DNA of 60,688 nucleotides from an uncultured Alphaproteobacteria bacterium (GCA_902621305.1 CACNLM010000010.1:1-60688), one strand, 5' to 3'; positions 1-8,847 are shown, counted from the stretch's first letter. Program-made: numbers and translations. Notes: generated by a model from the letters alone, not told the origin.

Positions 1-14
1 CCAAACCCCTGTGT

Positions 15-1901
15 TTAGTATTGCAATAAATTATTTTTTTCTTTAGCATTTAAATTTATATTTATTGAATCATATTTTTTTTTGAAACCTTTTTTCATTA
101 AAAAATATTTACAGAGTAACCATATTTTATCTAAATTTTGTTTGTTAATGAAATCATGATTAATATTTTTAAAATTAAAAATATTACTTTCTCTAAATTC
201 AGTTTCATTAATGGTTTCAGAAATTAATTTCATAGTATTTTCATCATAATTTACATTTTGAATATTTAGGCCTTGTTTAAATTGTTGAGTATACATAGTG
301 TTAGGAAAATAATCTTTAAAAGCTTCTCTTAATACTGATTTTGTGAATCCTTTCTTTATTTTATTAGAACTACTTAATGCTAATCCAAATAATCTTACAT
401 TATTATCTAAAAAAGGCATTCTAACTTCAACTGAATTTGACATTGACGCTCTGTCCCACTTATTTAAAAAAAACTGAAACCACCCACAATAAGACATTAA
501 ATAAGTAAAACATAATTCATAAGGAAAATTTTCTAAATCCTCTAAATCATCATTAATAATTTGATTACTCCCATCAAAATCACCTATATGTAAATAGTTT
601 CTAAAACCAAAGTTTAAGTCTGGCGTTGCTTTGAAAGATATTGGAGCAATCTCCTGTTCACCTAAACCAAATAATCTTTTAAATTTATTTATATTTTGGG
701 TTTTGCCAAATTTATTTATTGTTTTAAAATTATTTGCAATACTATTATAAATATCTACAGATAATTCTGGTATCCATTGTGGATATCCTAAAAACTCGTC
801 TGCACCGTGACCATCCAGACTTACTTTAATACCTTTTTCTTTTTGTTTTTTATATAATTCAAATTGGATAAAGTACTCTTCTACCACTTCAAGAGATGAA
901 ACAAGATCCATGGTTTTATCTGCTGTCATTTTTTTAAAATTAACTATTTGATAATTTCTTTTAAATTTTTTTGAAAGTTGAACTGCCTCATCTTTAGTTT
1001 TCATTTCTTCATAATCCATTATAATTGGGGTCAAATCTAGATCACTCTTTGCTAATTTTTCTTTTTTTTGTATTAAATTCATTAATGAAAAAATAGCAGA
1101 AGAATCCAAGCCACCACTAAGTGAGGTTCCGGTTTTAACATCGCTGTTTAATCTTAATTTAGTAGATTCATAAAGAAGATTAAAATAATCATGAACGTTT
1201 TCTCTAAACCCTGAATTGATTTTTGGTAAATTTTTAAGTGGATAGTCCCACCTAAGTATCTCTTTTTCTAAGTCATTTAATTTTACTTTTAGATATCTTC
1301 CTTGTGTCAGTTGAGTAACATTTTTAAATATTGTCTTAGAGCAATTATTTAAAGTAGAAAAATTTATACCTAAATTATTGTTATCAAATTCAATTGTATT
1401 TTCTAACGCGTAAAAAGCCTTTATTTCTGAACTGAATGCAAAAAAATTATTATTATCAAAAATATAACAAGGTTTATATCCAATACCATCTCTACAAATT
1501 ATTACTTCATTATTTTTTTTGTCTAATATTGCGAAAGACCATTCTCCATTAAATTTTTGAAATGAATCAACACCCCATTCTTTATATGCATTAAGAACAA
1601 CTTCAGTATCTGAATTTGAATAAAATTTATATTTCTTAAGTATTAGTTCTTCTCTCAAAGTTTTATAATTATAAATTTCTCCATTATAAATAATCCAGTA
1701 TCTTCCATCAACAGACATAGGTTGTGAGCCAAGATTTGATGTATCGATTATAGACAATCTAGTATGGCCAAGTAAAAGATTTTTATGATTAATGAAACCA
1801 CGATCATCTGGCCCTCTATGATCTAAAAGTGCATTCATTTTTATAATTTTAGAAACATCTATTTTAGATGTTTTAAATATTATTCCATTAATTCCGCACA
1901 T
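15..1901 (-). CDS. asnB: Asparagine synthase (glutamine-hydrolysing)
   Basis: Makes asparagine from aspartate, ATP and glutamine-derived ammonia in the cytoplasm. The 628-residue protein starts MCGING, giving the Cys2 nucleophile of a class II glutamine amidotransferase, followed by RGPDDRG near residue 30. The C-terminal synthetase domain carries the ATP pyrophosphatase loop SGGLDSS near residue 262 and DGHGADEF near 362. The length is typical of the AsnB family. Its ATG overlaps the upstream kinase-like gene's stop by one base (TAATG), so the two are probably translationally coupled. An asparaginase II lies 1.3 kb away. Other AsnB-like amidotransferases act on cell-surface or peptide substrates, so the exact substrate is not proven. 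Confidence 0.9.
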   Translation of the reverse strand: MCGINGIIFKTSKIDVSKIIKMNALLDHRGPDDRGFINHKNLLLGHTRLSIIDTSNLGSQPMSVDGRYWIIYNGEIYNYKTLREELILKKYKFYSNSDTEVVLNAYKEWGVDSFQKFNGEWSFAILDKKNNEVIICRDGIGYKPCYIFDNNNFFAFSSEIKAFYALENTIEFDNNNLGINFSTLNNCSKTIFKNVTQLTQGRYLKVKLNDLEKEILRWDYPLKNLPKINSGFRENVHDYFNLLYESTKLRLNSDVKTGTSLSGGLDSSAIFSLMNLIQKKEKLAKSDLDLTPIIMDYEEMKTKDEAVQLSKKFKRNYQIVNFKKMTADKTMDLVSSLEVVEEYFIQFELYKKQKEKGIKVSLDGHGADEFLGYPQWIPELSVDIYNSIANNFKTINKFGKTQNINKFKRLFGLGEQEIAPISFKATPDLNFGFRNYLHIGDFDGSNQIINDDLEDLENFPYELCFTYLMSYCGWFQFFLNKWDRASMSNSVEVRMPFLDNNVRLFGLALSSSNKIKKGFTKSVLREAFKDYFPNTMYTQQFKQGLNIQNVNYDENTMKLISETINETEFRESNIFNFKNINHDFINKQNLDKIWLLCKYFLMKKGFKKKYDSININLNAKEKNNLLQY

Positions 1902-2776
1902 TATATTTTAATTCTTTCTAGTAGCATACGTACATCTTCAATATAGCTTCTATCCCATAAATAAACATTTAATAGTGAATAATATAATTGGTAAATTGGC
2001 TCATATTCAAAATAATATTTATCAATCTTTATGTGATCATTGTATTTATCTAAAAAATTATTATCAATAAATTTAGGGTTAAACCATCTCAAATAAGATA
2101 CCTCTAATTCATTATGACCATAAAAAGATCCAGGGTCTATTAAACCTGTAAATTTTTTATTTTTAAAAAGTATATTTCCTTCCCATAAGTCTCCATGCAA
2201 TAGTGATGGTCTTGGATTGTTTGGAATAAAATTATCTATTTTTTTTATTAATAAATCAATTTTAGTGTTAATTGATTTATCCATAGGTTTATTTTTATTA
2301 ACTAAATCAAATATGTAATATAATCTTTTATATGAGTAGAATTCCTTCCAATTTTTTGACATAGAATTAATTTGTTTTAAACCACCAATCTGTGTGTCAA
2401 AATTAAAACCATAATTTGTACTATTCAATGAGTGAATAGAAATTATAGCATTTAAAAAATCATCATTCGTTTGATTTGGTTGATCATTATTATTATCTAT
2501 AAATGTCATTATTAGAAACCTATCATTATGGTTAATAATACTTGGAAAATAATTTAATTTTTTTTTATTAAAAAAAAGAAGATTGTCTGTTTCAGATTTT
2601 ATAGCATTAAATTTATAATTATTTTTGTAATAATATTTAACAATAAGCTCTTTGTTATCATTAGTAACAATTTTTAAACAATTTATACCAAAAGAGTTAG
2701 ATAATAACTTGCTATCTATAATTTTTTTATTATCTAAAAGTTTTTCAATTTCTACAATGATACTTTGATCGATCAT
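1901..2776 (-). CDS. Fructosamine/ketosamine-3-kinase family protein
   Basis: Small APH-fold kinase of 291 residues. It shows the catalytic-loop motif LLHGDLWEGN near residue 190 and a following IDPGSFYGHNE segment that matches the metal-binding DPA/DPG motif of fructosamine kinases, which phosphorylate glycated amines so that the sugar is shed. The C-terminus is rich in Tyr and Asn. It is the first gene of a two-gene unit with asnB (one-base stop/start overlap). Its ATG lies only 5 bases from the start of the divergent DUF3429 gene, leaving no visible Shine-Dalgarno. The family call rests on the HGDLW/DPG signature; the true substrate cannot be read from the sequence. Confidence 0.75.
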   Translation of the reverse strand: MIDQSIIVEIEKLLDNKKIIDSKLLSNSFGINCLKIVTNDNKELIVKYYYKNNYKFNAIKSETDNLLFFNKKKLNYFPSIINHNDRFLIMTFIDNNNDQPNQTNDDFLNAIISIHSLNSTNYGFNFDTQIGGLKQINSMSKNWKEFYSYKRLYYIFDLVNKNKPMDKSINTKIDLLIKKIDNFIPNNPRPSLLHGDLWEGNILFKNKKFTGLIDPGSFYGHNELEVSYLRWFNPKFIDNNFLDKYNDHIKIDKYYFEYEPIYQLYYSLLNVYLWDRSYIEDVRMLLERIKI

Positions 2777-2781
2777 ACTAC

Positions 2782-3213
2782 ATGTACAAAAAAATTAATT
2801 TTCAATTTCTAATTTCATATTTTGGATTAATACCATATGTTTTAACTTTTTTAGATAAATACTATTTTTTAATAGTTGAGGAAGAAAACCTGCTTCATTT
2901 TGTTACCTACTACAGTTTAATTATAATTGTTTTTATTGGATCAATAAACTGGAATTTAAAAAATAATCCGCCGACTCACATAGTTATATACGGTTTTTTG
3001 CCTAGCTTATTTTCTGTAATAATTATCATATTAAGTCTTTATAACATTAATATCTTAATAATTTTTATTTTAATAATCTTACTATTGCTAACTCAGTTAT
3101 TTTTTGACTATATTATTTTATTTGCAAACGAAACAAACAAAAAGGCATTTTACTATTTGAGACTACCTTTAACTGTTTTAATTATCATATTTTTATTTCT
3201 TATTTCATTATAA
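2782..3213 (+). CDS. DUF3429-like integral membrane protein
   Basis: A 143-residue, very hydrophobic protein with about four to five predicted membrane segments (roughly residues 7-27, 40-57, 66-85, 87-110 and 124-142). The pattern of a first helix with GLIPYV, then a second helix ending in FIGSINW, matches the DUF3429 family, where the second helix usually ends in FLGGxxWG. Function is unknown. The gene is divergent from the kinase-like gene with only five bases between the two ATGs, and its 3' end overlaps the convergent asparaginase gene by 14 bases. The family call is made from memory of the motif and is moderately sure. Confidence 0.6.
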   Translation: MYKKINFQFLISYFGLIPYVLTFLDKYYFLIVEEENLLHFVTYYSLIIIVFIGSINWNLKNNPPTHIVIYGFLPSLFSVIIIILSLYNINILIIFILIILLLLTQLFFDYIILFANETNKKAFYYLRLPLTVLIIIFLFLISL

Positions 3214-4195
3214 AGCTAATACGACCTATATTCCTGCCTGCATGATTTTGTAGCTCAAATTTTTCTTTTTTTTCTAAATATTTTAATTCTTGCCTATTCA
3301 TAACTTTAAATTTTTTAAAAATATTAAGTATAGAAATAGGAATCGCTCTTTCATTTCCATCTGTAATTTTAATTACCCCACTAATTTCTTTTTGAATATC
3401 AATAAACAAAAAAACACCTTCAGCTCCACTTTTACAAAATATTTTTCCTTTTGAAGTCTTCATAACTTTAGTATCAAAACTTGAAGTTCCTCCTATAAAT
3501 TCAGGATTTTCTAAGACTGAATTAATCAAAGTTTGAACTTCCTCGCTATAATCATAACTATCTTTATAGCTTTTAATCAAATTATTTAATGCTTTTGATA
3601 TAGATTTAATTTTAAATGAGTATTGTGGTGCGCTACAACCATCAAGAGAGAAATTCTGCTTTGATAATTTAGTTTCTGTAAATTTGTTGAAAACTTTTCT
3701 GATATTTTTTTGATGAGTGTGATTGTAATCTAGATAGTTATTGATACTCTGATTATTGATCAAACAGCTTGTTAACATAGCTAAGTGTTTCCCAGCACAA
3801 TTATTATATAATTCGTTAAATTTTTTTCTAGAATATATTAATTTTTTAGAAGCTTTCTTATCTAATGGTCCATGAATTCCACATTGTAAATTTTTTGTTT
3901 TTAAGTTTATCTTTGAAATCCATTTTTTTAACTCTTTTATATGAATTTTTTCTCCTTTGTGTGATGCACAAGCTAAAGCTATATGTTTATTATTTAATTT
4001 ATAATTTTTTATGGGATTGGACATTGCAAAAGGAATAGCTTGAAATATTTTAATCGATGATCTAGGGAAAAAATATTCATTATCATTTTTTGTGGATAAC
4101 AAAATTTTACCATTGGTATTTGTTACCAACGCTTTAACTTGATGAGAGCTTTCGACTTTATTACCCCTAATGAAATCTACGTGAATTTTAGACAC
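3200..4195 (-). CDS. L-asparaginase II family protein
   Basis: Predicted amidohydrolase releasing ammonia from asparagine, of the thermolabile asparaginase II family found in rhizobia and other bacteria. The 331-residue protein carries family landmarks: FIRGNKVESSH near the N-terminus, the FFPRSSIKIFQA block near residue 42, ACASHKGEKIH near 75, and NNCAGKHLAML near 131. The DGCSAP block near 184 and the GAEGVF block near 255 also fit. Serine of PRSSIK and the conserved Ser/Lys pairs are retained, so it is probably active. It is convergent with and overlaps the DUF3429 gene and ends 25 bases beyond the ChrR-like gene. Coexistence with asparagine synthase nearby suggests handling of asparagine as a nitrogen source or store. 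Confidence 0.85.
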   Translation of the reverse strand: MSKIHVDFIRGNKVESSHQVKALVTNTNGKILLSTKNDNEYFFPRSSIKIFQAIPFAMSNPIKNYKLNNKHIALACASHKGEKIHIKELKKWISKINLKTKNLQCGIHGPLDKKASKKLIYSRKKFNELYNNCAGKHLAMLTSCLINNQSINNYLDYNHTHQKNIRKVFNKFTETKLSKQNFSLDGCSAPQYSFKIKSISKALNNLIKSYKDSYDYSEEVQTLINSVLENPEFIGGTSSFDTKVMKTSKGKIFCKSGAEGVFLFIDIQKEISGVIKITDGNERAIPISILNIFKKFKVMNRQELKYLEKKEKFELQNHAGRNIGRISFIMK

Positions 4196-4219
4196 GTATA
4201 AGGTTATACAATAATGATT

Positions 4220-4849
4220 TTATTTTTGTTTAAAAAAAGATTTAATAAAAGTAAATAAATTTAAGAAAGATCCATACTTACCAAAGAATATCACATCTTT
4301 TTCAGTAATACTTAAACATACACAACCTGTGTCTTTTGAGGCTATTGGAGTGTGTTTTATTTTTTGATCGTTTATTTGAATATCTCCCTTAAAGTATTCA
4401 CCATATTCGTCACAGAAACTGCCTTCTAAAACTAATATATATTCTTTTCCACCATGGGAGTGTAGGGGTACGGAAACACCAGGGTCCATTTTTATTAACT
4501 TTAATTCGTCTTTATCATTAATTGATGCAGTATACTCTTTGAAACCTTTATAAACTTGTTTCCATTGTAAATTATTTAAGTTCCCAAAGAAGCTAGATAC
4601 TGGATCCTTGAAATTTGATTCAGATTTATCGTTATCATAATTAATGCAGTCTTTATACTTCAAGTTTTTAGGATGAATATTTTCATTATCCATTAGATTT
4701 TCACCCAGCATGTTTTCAAAAGTACTACCGATTTTGGAGGCGTTTGAATTTAATTGCAAATATGTTGATGCGAACAGAGATTTTGCTGGACCCAATATTC
4801 CTGAAGCAAAATCAAATATAAGTTGGTTTTTTACTACTGTTCCATTCAT
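4220..4849 (-). CDS. ChrR-like cupin anti-sigma factor lacking zinc ligands in its anti-sigma domain
   Basis: Resembles ChrR, which holds the singlet-oxygen sigma factor RpoE inactive in Rhodobacter. The 209 residues comprise an N-terminal helical anti-sigma domain (about 1-60) and a C-terminal cupin (about 105-190). The cupin keeps plausible metal ligands H130, H132, E136 and H166. In the N-terminal domain the positions that correspond to ChrR His6, His31, Cys35 and Cys38 appear to be Val, Tyr30, Asn34 and Ala37, so the usual zinc site is absent. The flanking pattern (DFASGIL, then a helix ending in GENLM) still matches the ChrR fold. It follows the ECF sigma gene with an ATGA overlap, the normal arrangement of a sigma/anti-sigma pair. 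Confidence 0.75.
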   Translation of the reverse strand: MNGTVVKNQLIFDFASGILGPAKSLFASTYLQLNSNASKIGSTFENMLGENLMDNENIHPKNLKYKDCINYDNDKSESNFKDPVSSFFGNLNNLQWKQVYKGFKEYTASINDKDELKLIKMDPGVSVPLHSHGGKEYILVLEGSFCDEYGEYFKGDIQINDQKIKHTPIASKDTGCVCLSITEKDVIFFGKYGSFLNLFTFIKSFFKQK

Positions 4850-5382
4850 CTTAAAAATCCCTGCATTTTTGTTAAAATATGCCTTATTCTAGATTTAACT
4901 GTACCTAAAGGAATTTCAAGCTCATCTGCAATTTTTTTATGACTTTTATTTTCAAAAAAATTCATTTTTATCATTATTTTCTGCTGTTCATCGAGCTCAT
5001 TATTTATTCTTTCTATTTGTTTTTTTGCTTCATTTTCTTCTATGAGGTCAATTTCTCTATCTTGGTATAAAAATTCTCGTATATCCTCTTCTTTAAAATT
5101 TAAATTAGAATTTTTCCTGAAAAAGTCTATTTTTTTGTTTCTCGCAATGGTAAATATCCATGTCGAAAGAGCTGATTTTTTTGAATCATATAGGTTTGAT
5201 TTCACCCAAACAGTACTTAAAACCTCCTGAGTTAATTCCTCAGAATTGTCAATTTTAATTCTATTTTGAATAAAATAAGCATTTATTTTTGGGGCAAAAA
5301 AATCAAAGATATCTGAAAAAGCCATTTCGTCGCGGTCTTTTTGAATCCTCTTCATTAAGCTATCTAAGTTCGATTTCTCCAT
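4846..5382 (-). CDS. ECF sigma factor, ChrR-associated (RpoE/ECF11-like)
   Basis: A 178-residue extracytoplasmic-function sigma factor. Region 2 is seen at about residues 18-90 with AFSDIFDFFAPKI, ELTQEVLSTVW and STWIFTIARNKKIDFFR, closely resembling Rhodobacter RpoE. Region 4 is at about 125-175 with KKIADELEIPLGTVKSRIR, the helix-turn-helix reading the -35 element. There is no C-terminal extension. It overlaps the ChrR-like gene by four bases (ATGA), and it is divergent from the IalB-like gene across a 71-base gap that could hold its autoregulated promoter. By family knowledge the pair would respond to singlet oxygen or related oxidants in a light-exposed cell; the stimulus here is inference. 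Confidence 0.88.
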   Translation of the reverse strand: MEKSNLDSLMKRIQKDRDEMAFSDIFDFFAPKINAYFIQNRIKIDNSEELTQEVLSTVWVKSNLYDSKKSALSTWIFTIARNKKIDFFRKNSNLNFKEEDIREFLYQDREIDLIEENEAKKQIERINNELDEQQKIMIKMNFFENKSHKKIADELEIPLGTVKSRIRHILTKMQGFLR

Positions 5383-5404
5383 AATTAAAAAGACACTAAC
5401 ATTG

Positions 5405-5420
5405 GTTAAACACTCTTAAC
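5405..5420. promoter_or_regulatory. Inverted repeat between divergent ECF sigma and IalB-like genes
   Basis: GTTAA, six bases, TTAAC forms a short perfect dyad in the middle of the 71-base gap between the two divergent starts. It may be an operator or chance in A+T-rich DNA. No clear -35/-10 pair for the ECF sigma could be assigned. Confidence 0.2.
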
Positions 5421-5453
5421 TAATTGCATAAGATATACTAAAAGAAGTAATTG

Positions 5454-5924
5454 ATGAAAATTTTTCTTAAGTTTTTACTAGTGCTATATGTAGCACTTCC
5501 TAGTACTTTAAATGCTTTAGAAGCAGGTAAATGGTCTTTTGAGGAGGCTGATGAGTATTGTTATATTGGTAGTTTAGCAACAGAAACAGATTTACCAAGC
5601 GATAAGAAAAGAGGTGACTTCTACGTTTTAGTTTATAAAAATATAGGTAATCCAGACACTGTAGTTCAAATAGAAGCTGGTTATAGCTATAAGGTTCCCT
5701 CCGATATTATTATAAGCATAGATAAGGGAGAGTACAAATTTTATACAACCGAAGATTTGCCAACTGCTGCTTGGACAGAAGAAGATTCAAAAATAATTTT
5801 TGCAATGAAAAAAGGACTAGAGCTTAAGGTTACAGGTGAATCTTCAAGAGGCACAATTACCAATGATACTTATACTCTTAATGGATTTACTGCAGCTTAT
5901 AATCAATTAATAAACGATTGTTAA
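5454..5924 (+). CDS. IalB-like secreted protein (invasion-associated locus B family)
   Basis: A 156-residue exported protein with a signal peptide (about residues 1-22, ending in LNALEA). The mature part follows the IalB pattern: WSFEEADEYCYIGS near the start, RGDFYVLVYKNIG, GYSYKVPSDI, FAMKKGLELKVTGESSRGT, then DTYTLNGFTAAYNQLINDC at the end. Two conserved cysteines (near positions 36 and 156) could form a disulfide in the periplasm. In Bartonella the family is linked to erythrocyte invasion, but free-living alphaproteobacteria carry it widely and its role there is unknown. The ATG at 5454 is chosen over the TTG one codon upstream because an AGAAG element sits at good spacing. It abuts argG with no gap. 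Confidence 0.8.
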   Translation: MKIFLKFLLVLYVALPSTLNALEAGKWSFEEADEYCYIGSLATETDLPSDKKRGDFYVLVYKNIGNPDTVVQIEAGYSYKVPSDIIISIDKGEYKFYTTEDLPTAAWTEEDSKIIFAMKKGLELKVTGESSRGTITNDTYTLNGFTAAYNQLINDC

Positions 5925-7112
5925 ATGCCCAAGAAAATTGTTTTAGCTTACTCGGGTGGATTAGATACAAGTGTAATTCTCAAGTGGCTTCAAAATAAAT
6001 ATAAATGTCCGGTAGTAACATTCACAGCAGATATTGGACAAGGAGAAGAGCTTTCACCGGTTGAAATGAAGGCAAAAAGTCTTGGTGTTAAAGAAATATT
6101 CATTGAAAACTTACAAGAAGAATTTGTTAGAGATTATGTTTTTCCAATGTTTAGAGCTAACGCTCTTTACGAAGGAACATACTTGCTAGGTACAGCTATA
6201 GCCAGACCCTTAATTGCAAAGAGGCAAATTGAAATTGCTAATATTGTTGGAGCAGATGCTGTAGCGCATGGAGCTACAGGTAAGGGTAATGATCAAGTTA
6301 GATTTGAACTTGGTTATTATGCTAATAATCCAAAAATTGAAGTTATAGCACCTTGGCGAGATTGGGAATTTGAATCCAGAAAAGATTTATTAGATTATGC
6401 AGAAAAAAATCAGATAACAGTACCTAAAGATAAAATGGGTGAGTCTCCATTCAGTACAGACGCAAATCTTCTACACACCTCCTCTGAAGGTAAGCTTCTT
6501 GAAGATCCTTGGATTGAACCACCTGAACATATTTTTTCTAGAACAAAATCTATTGAAGACACTCCAAACAAAGCAGAGGTTATAATTATTGGATTTGAAA
6601 ACGGTGATCCAATTTCTATAAATGAAGAGAAACTAAAACCCCACGAGATACTTACAAGACTAAATTCTATAGCGGGAAGTCACGGAATAGGAAGAATAGA
6701 TATTGTAGAAAATAGATTTGTTGGAATGAAATCAAGAGGGGTTTATGAAACGCCAGGTGGAACAATATTATTAGATGCTAGAAGGGCAATAGAGAGTATT
6801 ACTTTGGATAAAGGAGAGGCACATATTAAAGATGAATTGATGCCAAAATATTCTGAAGTTATTTACAATGGTTTTTGGTTTTCTTCTGAGAGAAAATCAA
6901 TGCAAAAATTGATAGATTCAATGTCACACAAGGTAAACGGTGATGTCAAAATTAAAATATTTAAAGGGAATGTAATTATATTGGGTAGAAGATCAAGCAA
7001 CTCACTGTATGACAATTCATTAGTTTCTTTTGATGAAGTAGGTGAATATAATCAAAAGGATGCTGAAGGGTTTATTAAAATAAACTCAATACGACTTCGC
7101 AAAAAAAATTAA
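5925..7112 (+). CDS. argG: Argininosuccinate synthase
   Basis: Condenses citrulline and aspartate with ATP to give argininosuccinate in arginine synthesis. The 395-residue protein has the N-type ATP pyrophosphatase loop [12 protein letters not shown] at residues 8-19, [11 protein letters not shown] near 88, the citrulline/aspartate segment [14 protein letters not shown] near 115, and ERKSMQ near 330. Length is typical (about 400). The ATG directly follows the stop of the IalB-like gene, so the two are probably cotranscribed. No other arg gene is adjacent. Confidence 0.96.
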   Translation: MPKKIVLAYSGGLDTSVILKWLQNKYKCPVVTFTADIGQGEELSPVEMKAKSLGVKEIFIENLQEEFVRDYVFPMFRANALYEGTYLLGTAIARPLIAKRQIEIANIVGADAVAHGATGKGNDQVRFELGYYANNPKIEVIAPWRDWEFESRKDLLDYAEKNQITVPKDKMGESPFSTDANLLHTSSEGKLLEDPWIEPPEHIFSRTKSIEDTPNKAEVIIIGFENGDPISINEEKLKPHEILTRLNSIAGSHGIGRIDIVENRFVGMKSRGVYETPGGTILLDARRAIESITLDKGEAHIKDELMPKYSEVIYNGFWFSSERKSMQKLIDSMSHKVNGDVKIKIFKGNVIILGRRSSNSLYDNSLVSFDEVGEYNQKDAEGFIKINSIRLRKKN

Positions 7113-7118
7113 TATTCT

Positions 7119-7970
7119 ATGGGTTACGGTGATGATTTACTTGTAACTACCCTGGCAGCTAAAATTAAAAAACAGTTTCCAGAAAGACAAATAGTCATTG
7201 GCATAGCAGAAAAAAATCATGCCTTCCATTCTCCGATTTATGAGAATAATCCAAATATTGCAGACTGTAGAAATTTAGATAATAACAAACCTATTCATCT
7301 AATTGACTTCAATGAATTCAATAGACCTTATATAGACTATGAAAAAAGTATCCCAAATAATTATGTTTGGAGAAATTTTAAACCTATACCAGGTGAAATA
7401 TTTTTTTCAGACCAAGAAAAAATTGAAGCAAAAAATATTATTTCTGAAGCTAAAAAATTTTGGAATGAAAATCAAAATAAAAAATTTAGAAATATAATTT
7501 TTCTCGAAACTTCATCAACTAAAATCAATGATGCACAATTCAGTTTTAAACATCAAAATAAAGATTGGGGTATTCAGAATTGGATAAGGTTAATAAACAA
7601 ATTAAAAAATGATTATTTGATTATTCAATCTAAACATACTCATACAAAAAAAGTTGATGGTATATTTATACCTAAAGAAACAGACTTTAGACTTGCTTGT
7701 GCACTAATTAATGAAGTTGATTTTTATGTTGGACCTGAGGGAGGTTTTGGACATGTGGCAGCTGCATTAAATAAAAAAGCAGTTCTATATTTTGGAGGAT
7801 GGATATCACCAGATGTAATTGGTTATGATTTTCATGAAAATATATATTACGAAGACGAACAATCACCATGTGGAGTAAAATTAAAACTTTGCGAACATTG
7901 CTCTAAAGCAAGAGAATTGATAACCGTTGATCAATTCTTAGAACATATTTATAAAATAAGTTCATCTTAG
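7119..7970 (+). CDS. GT9-like (heptosyltransferase-type) glycosyltransferase
   Basis: A 283-residue protein with the GT-B features of family 9. It begins MGYGDDLLVTTLAAKIKKQFP, a version of the GDxLLTTP loop, and its second half has VGPEGGFGHVAAALNKKAVL, the usual donor-binding G-P-x-x-G-x-x-H/H-A-A-A segment. A cysteine-rich stretch SPCGVKLKLCEHCSKA lies near residue 245. The likely role is transfer of a sugar to lipopolysaccharide core or another glycan. The first beta strand that normally precedes the GD loop is missing, and a stop sits three codons upstream in frame, so the short N-terminus appears real. It overlaps convergent folD by four bases. Donor and acceptor are unknown. Confidence 0.65.
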   Translation: MGYGDDLLVTTLAAKIKKQFPERQIVIGIAEKNHAFHSPIYENNPNIADCRNLDNNKPIHLIDFNEFNRPYIDYEKSIPNNYVWRNFKPIPGEIFFSDQEKIEAKNIISEAKKFWNENQNKKFRNIIFLETSSTKINDAQFSFKHQNKDWGIQNWIRLINKLKNDYLIIQSKHTHTKKVDGIFIPKETDFRLACALINEVDFYVGPEGGFGHVAAALNKKAVLYFGGWISPDVIGYDFHENIYYEDEQSPCGVKLKLCEHCSKARELITVDQFLEHIYKISSS

Positions 7971-8845
7971 TCTAAAAATTTTAATTTGAATGCTGCGGTT
8001 GTGTTTCTTAAAAGACATGCAATTGTCATTGGTCCTACCCCTCCAGGCACTGGAGAAATTGCACTTACTTTATGTTCTACGTCACTAAATAAAACATCAC
8101 CTACTAATTTTGATTTCTCTTCATTTATTTTTATTCTATTTATACCAACATCAATAATAATAGCTCCTTCTTTAACCCAATCTTTATTTACAAATTCAGG
8201 TTTACCAATTGCTGCTATTATAATATCAGCACTCTTGCAAATACTTTCAATATTTATAGTTTTTGAATGAACTGTCGTAACAGTACAAGACTCTTTTAAT
8301 AATAATTGTGCCATAGGCTTTCCAACTATATTTGATCTTCCAATTACAACAGCATTTTTACCAGCTAAATTAATATTAAGTTCTCTTAGAAGTAACAGAC
8401 AACCATAAGGAGTACATGGTATCATTAGACTTTCATCATTCTTTTGGCTTATTGATAGTTTGCCAACATTTAAAGGATGAAATCCATCAGCATCTTTTTC
8501 AGGCGCTATACTATTTAAGACCACTTCTTCATTTATAGTTTTAGGTAAAGGAAGTTGGACAAGAATACCATTAACATTATTATTATTGTTTAATTGATTA
8601 ATTAAATTGATTAAATCATTTTGATTTGTGGATTCTTCCAAGTGATGATCGATTATATCAATTCCAACTTCTTTTGCAGCTTTTGTTTTAGCTTTTACAT
8701 ATACACTACTTGCAGCAACATTTCCTACTTGTATAACTGCAAGTCCAGGTACACGGTTTGATTTTATTTTTAAATTTTCAATTTCAATTTTTAATTGATC
8801 TTTTAATTTTTGTGCTATTTTTTTTCCATCTAAAATATGTGGCAT
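7967..8845 (-). CDS. folD: Bifunctional methylenetetrahydrofolate dehydrogenase/cyclohydrolase
   Basis: Interconverts methylene-, methenyl- and formyl-tetrahydrofolate for one-carbon metabolism. The 292-residue protein starts MPHILDGKKIAQKL, has YVKAKTKAAKEVGID with the catalytic Lys region near residue 49-60, QLPLPK near 98, DVDGF-type KDADGFHP near 118, the Rossmann motif VIGRSNIVGKPMA near 163, and GVGPMTIACL near the C-terminus. Length is normal. It is followed on the same strand by nothing close; upstream, yggT ends three bases before its start, and the pair is likely cotranscribed. Confidence 0.95.
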   Translation of the reverse strand: MPHILDGKKIAQKLKDQLKIEIENLKIKSNRVPGLAVIQVGNVAASSVYVKAKTKAAKEVGIDIIDHHLEESTNQNDLINLINQLNNNNNVNGILVQLPLPKTINEEVVLNSIAPEKDADGFHPLNVGKLSISQKNDESLMIPCTPYGCLLLLRELNINLAGKNAVVIGRSNIVGKPMAQLLLKESCTVTTVHSKTINIESICKSADIIIAAIGKPEFVNKDWVKEGAIIIDVGINRIKINEEKSKLVGDVLFSDVEHKVSAISPVPGGVGPMTIACLLRNTTAAFKLKFLD

Positions 8846-8847
8846 AA

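Noticed and set aside
4710-4892. A 60-codon plus-strand frame opposite the ChrR/ECF junction
   Set aside because: Lies wholly antisense to two well-supported overlapping genes, with no ribosome site or family.
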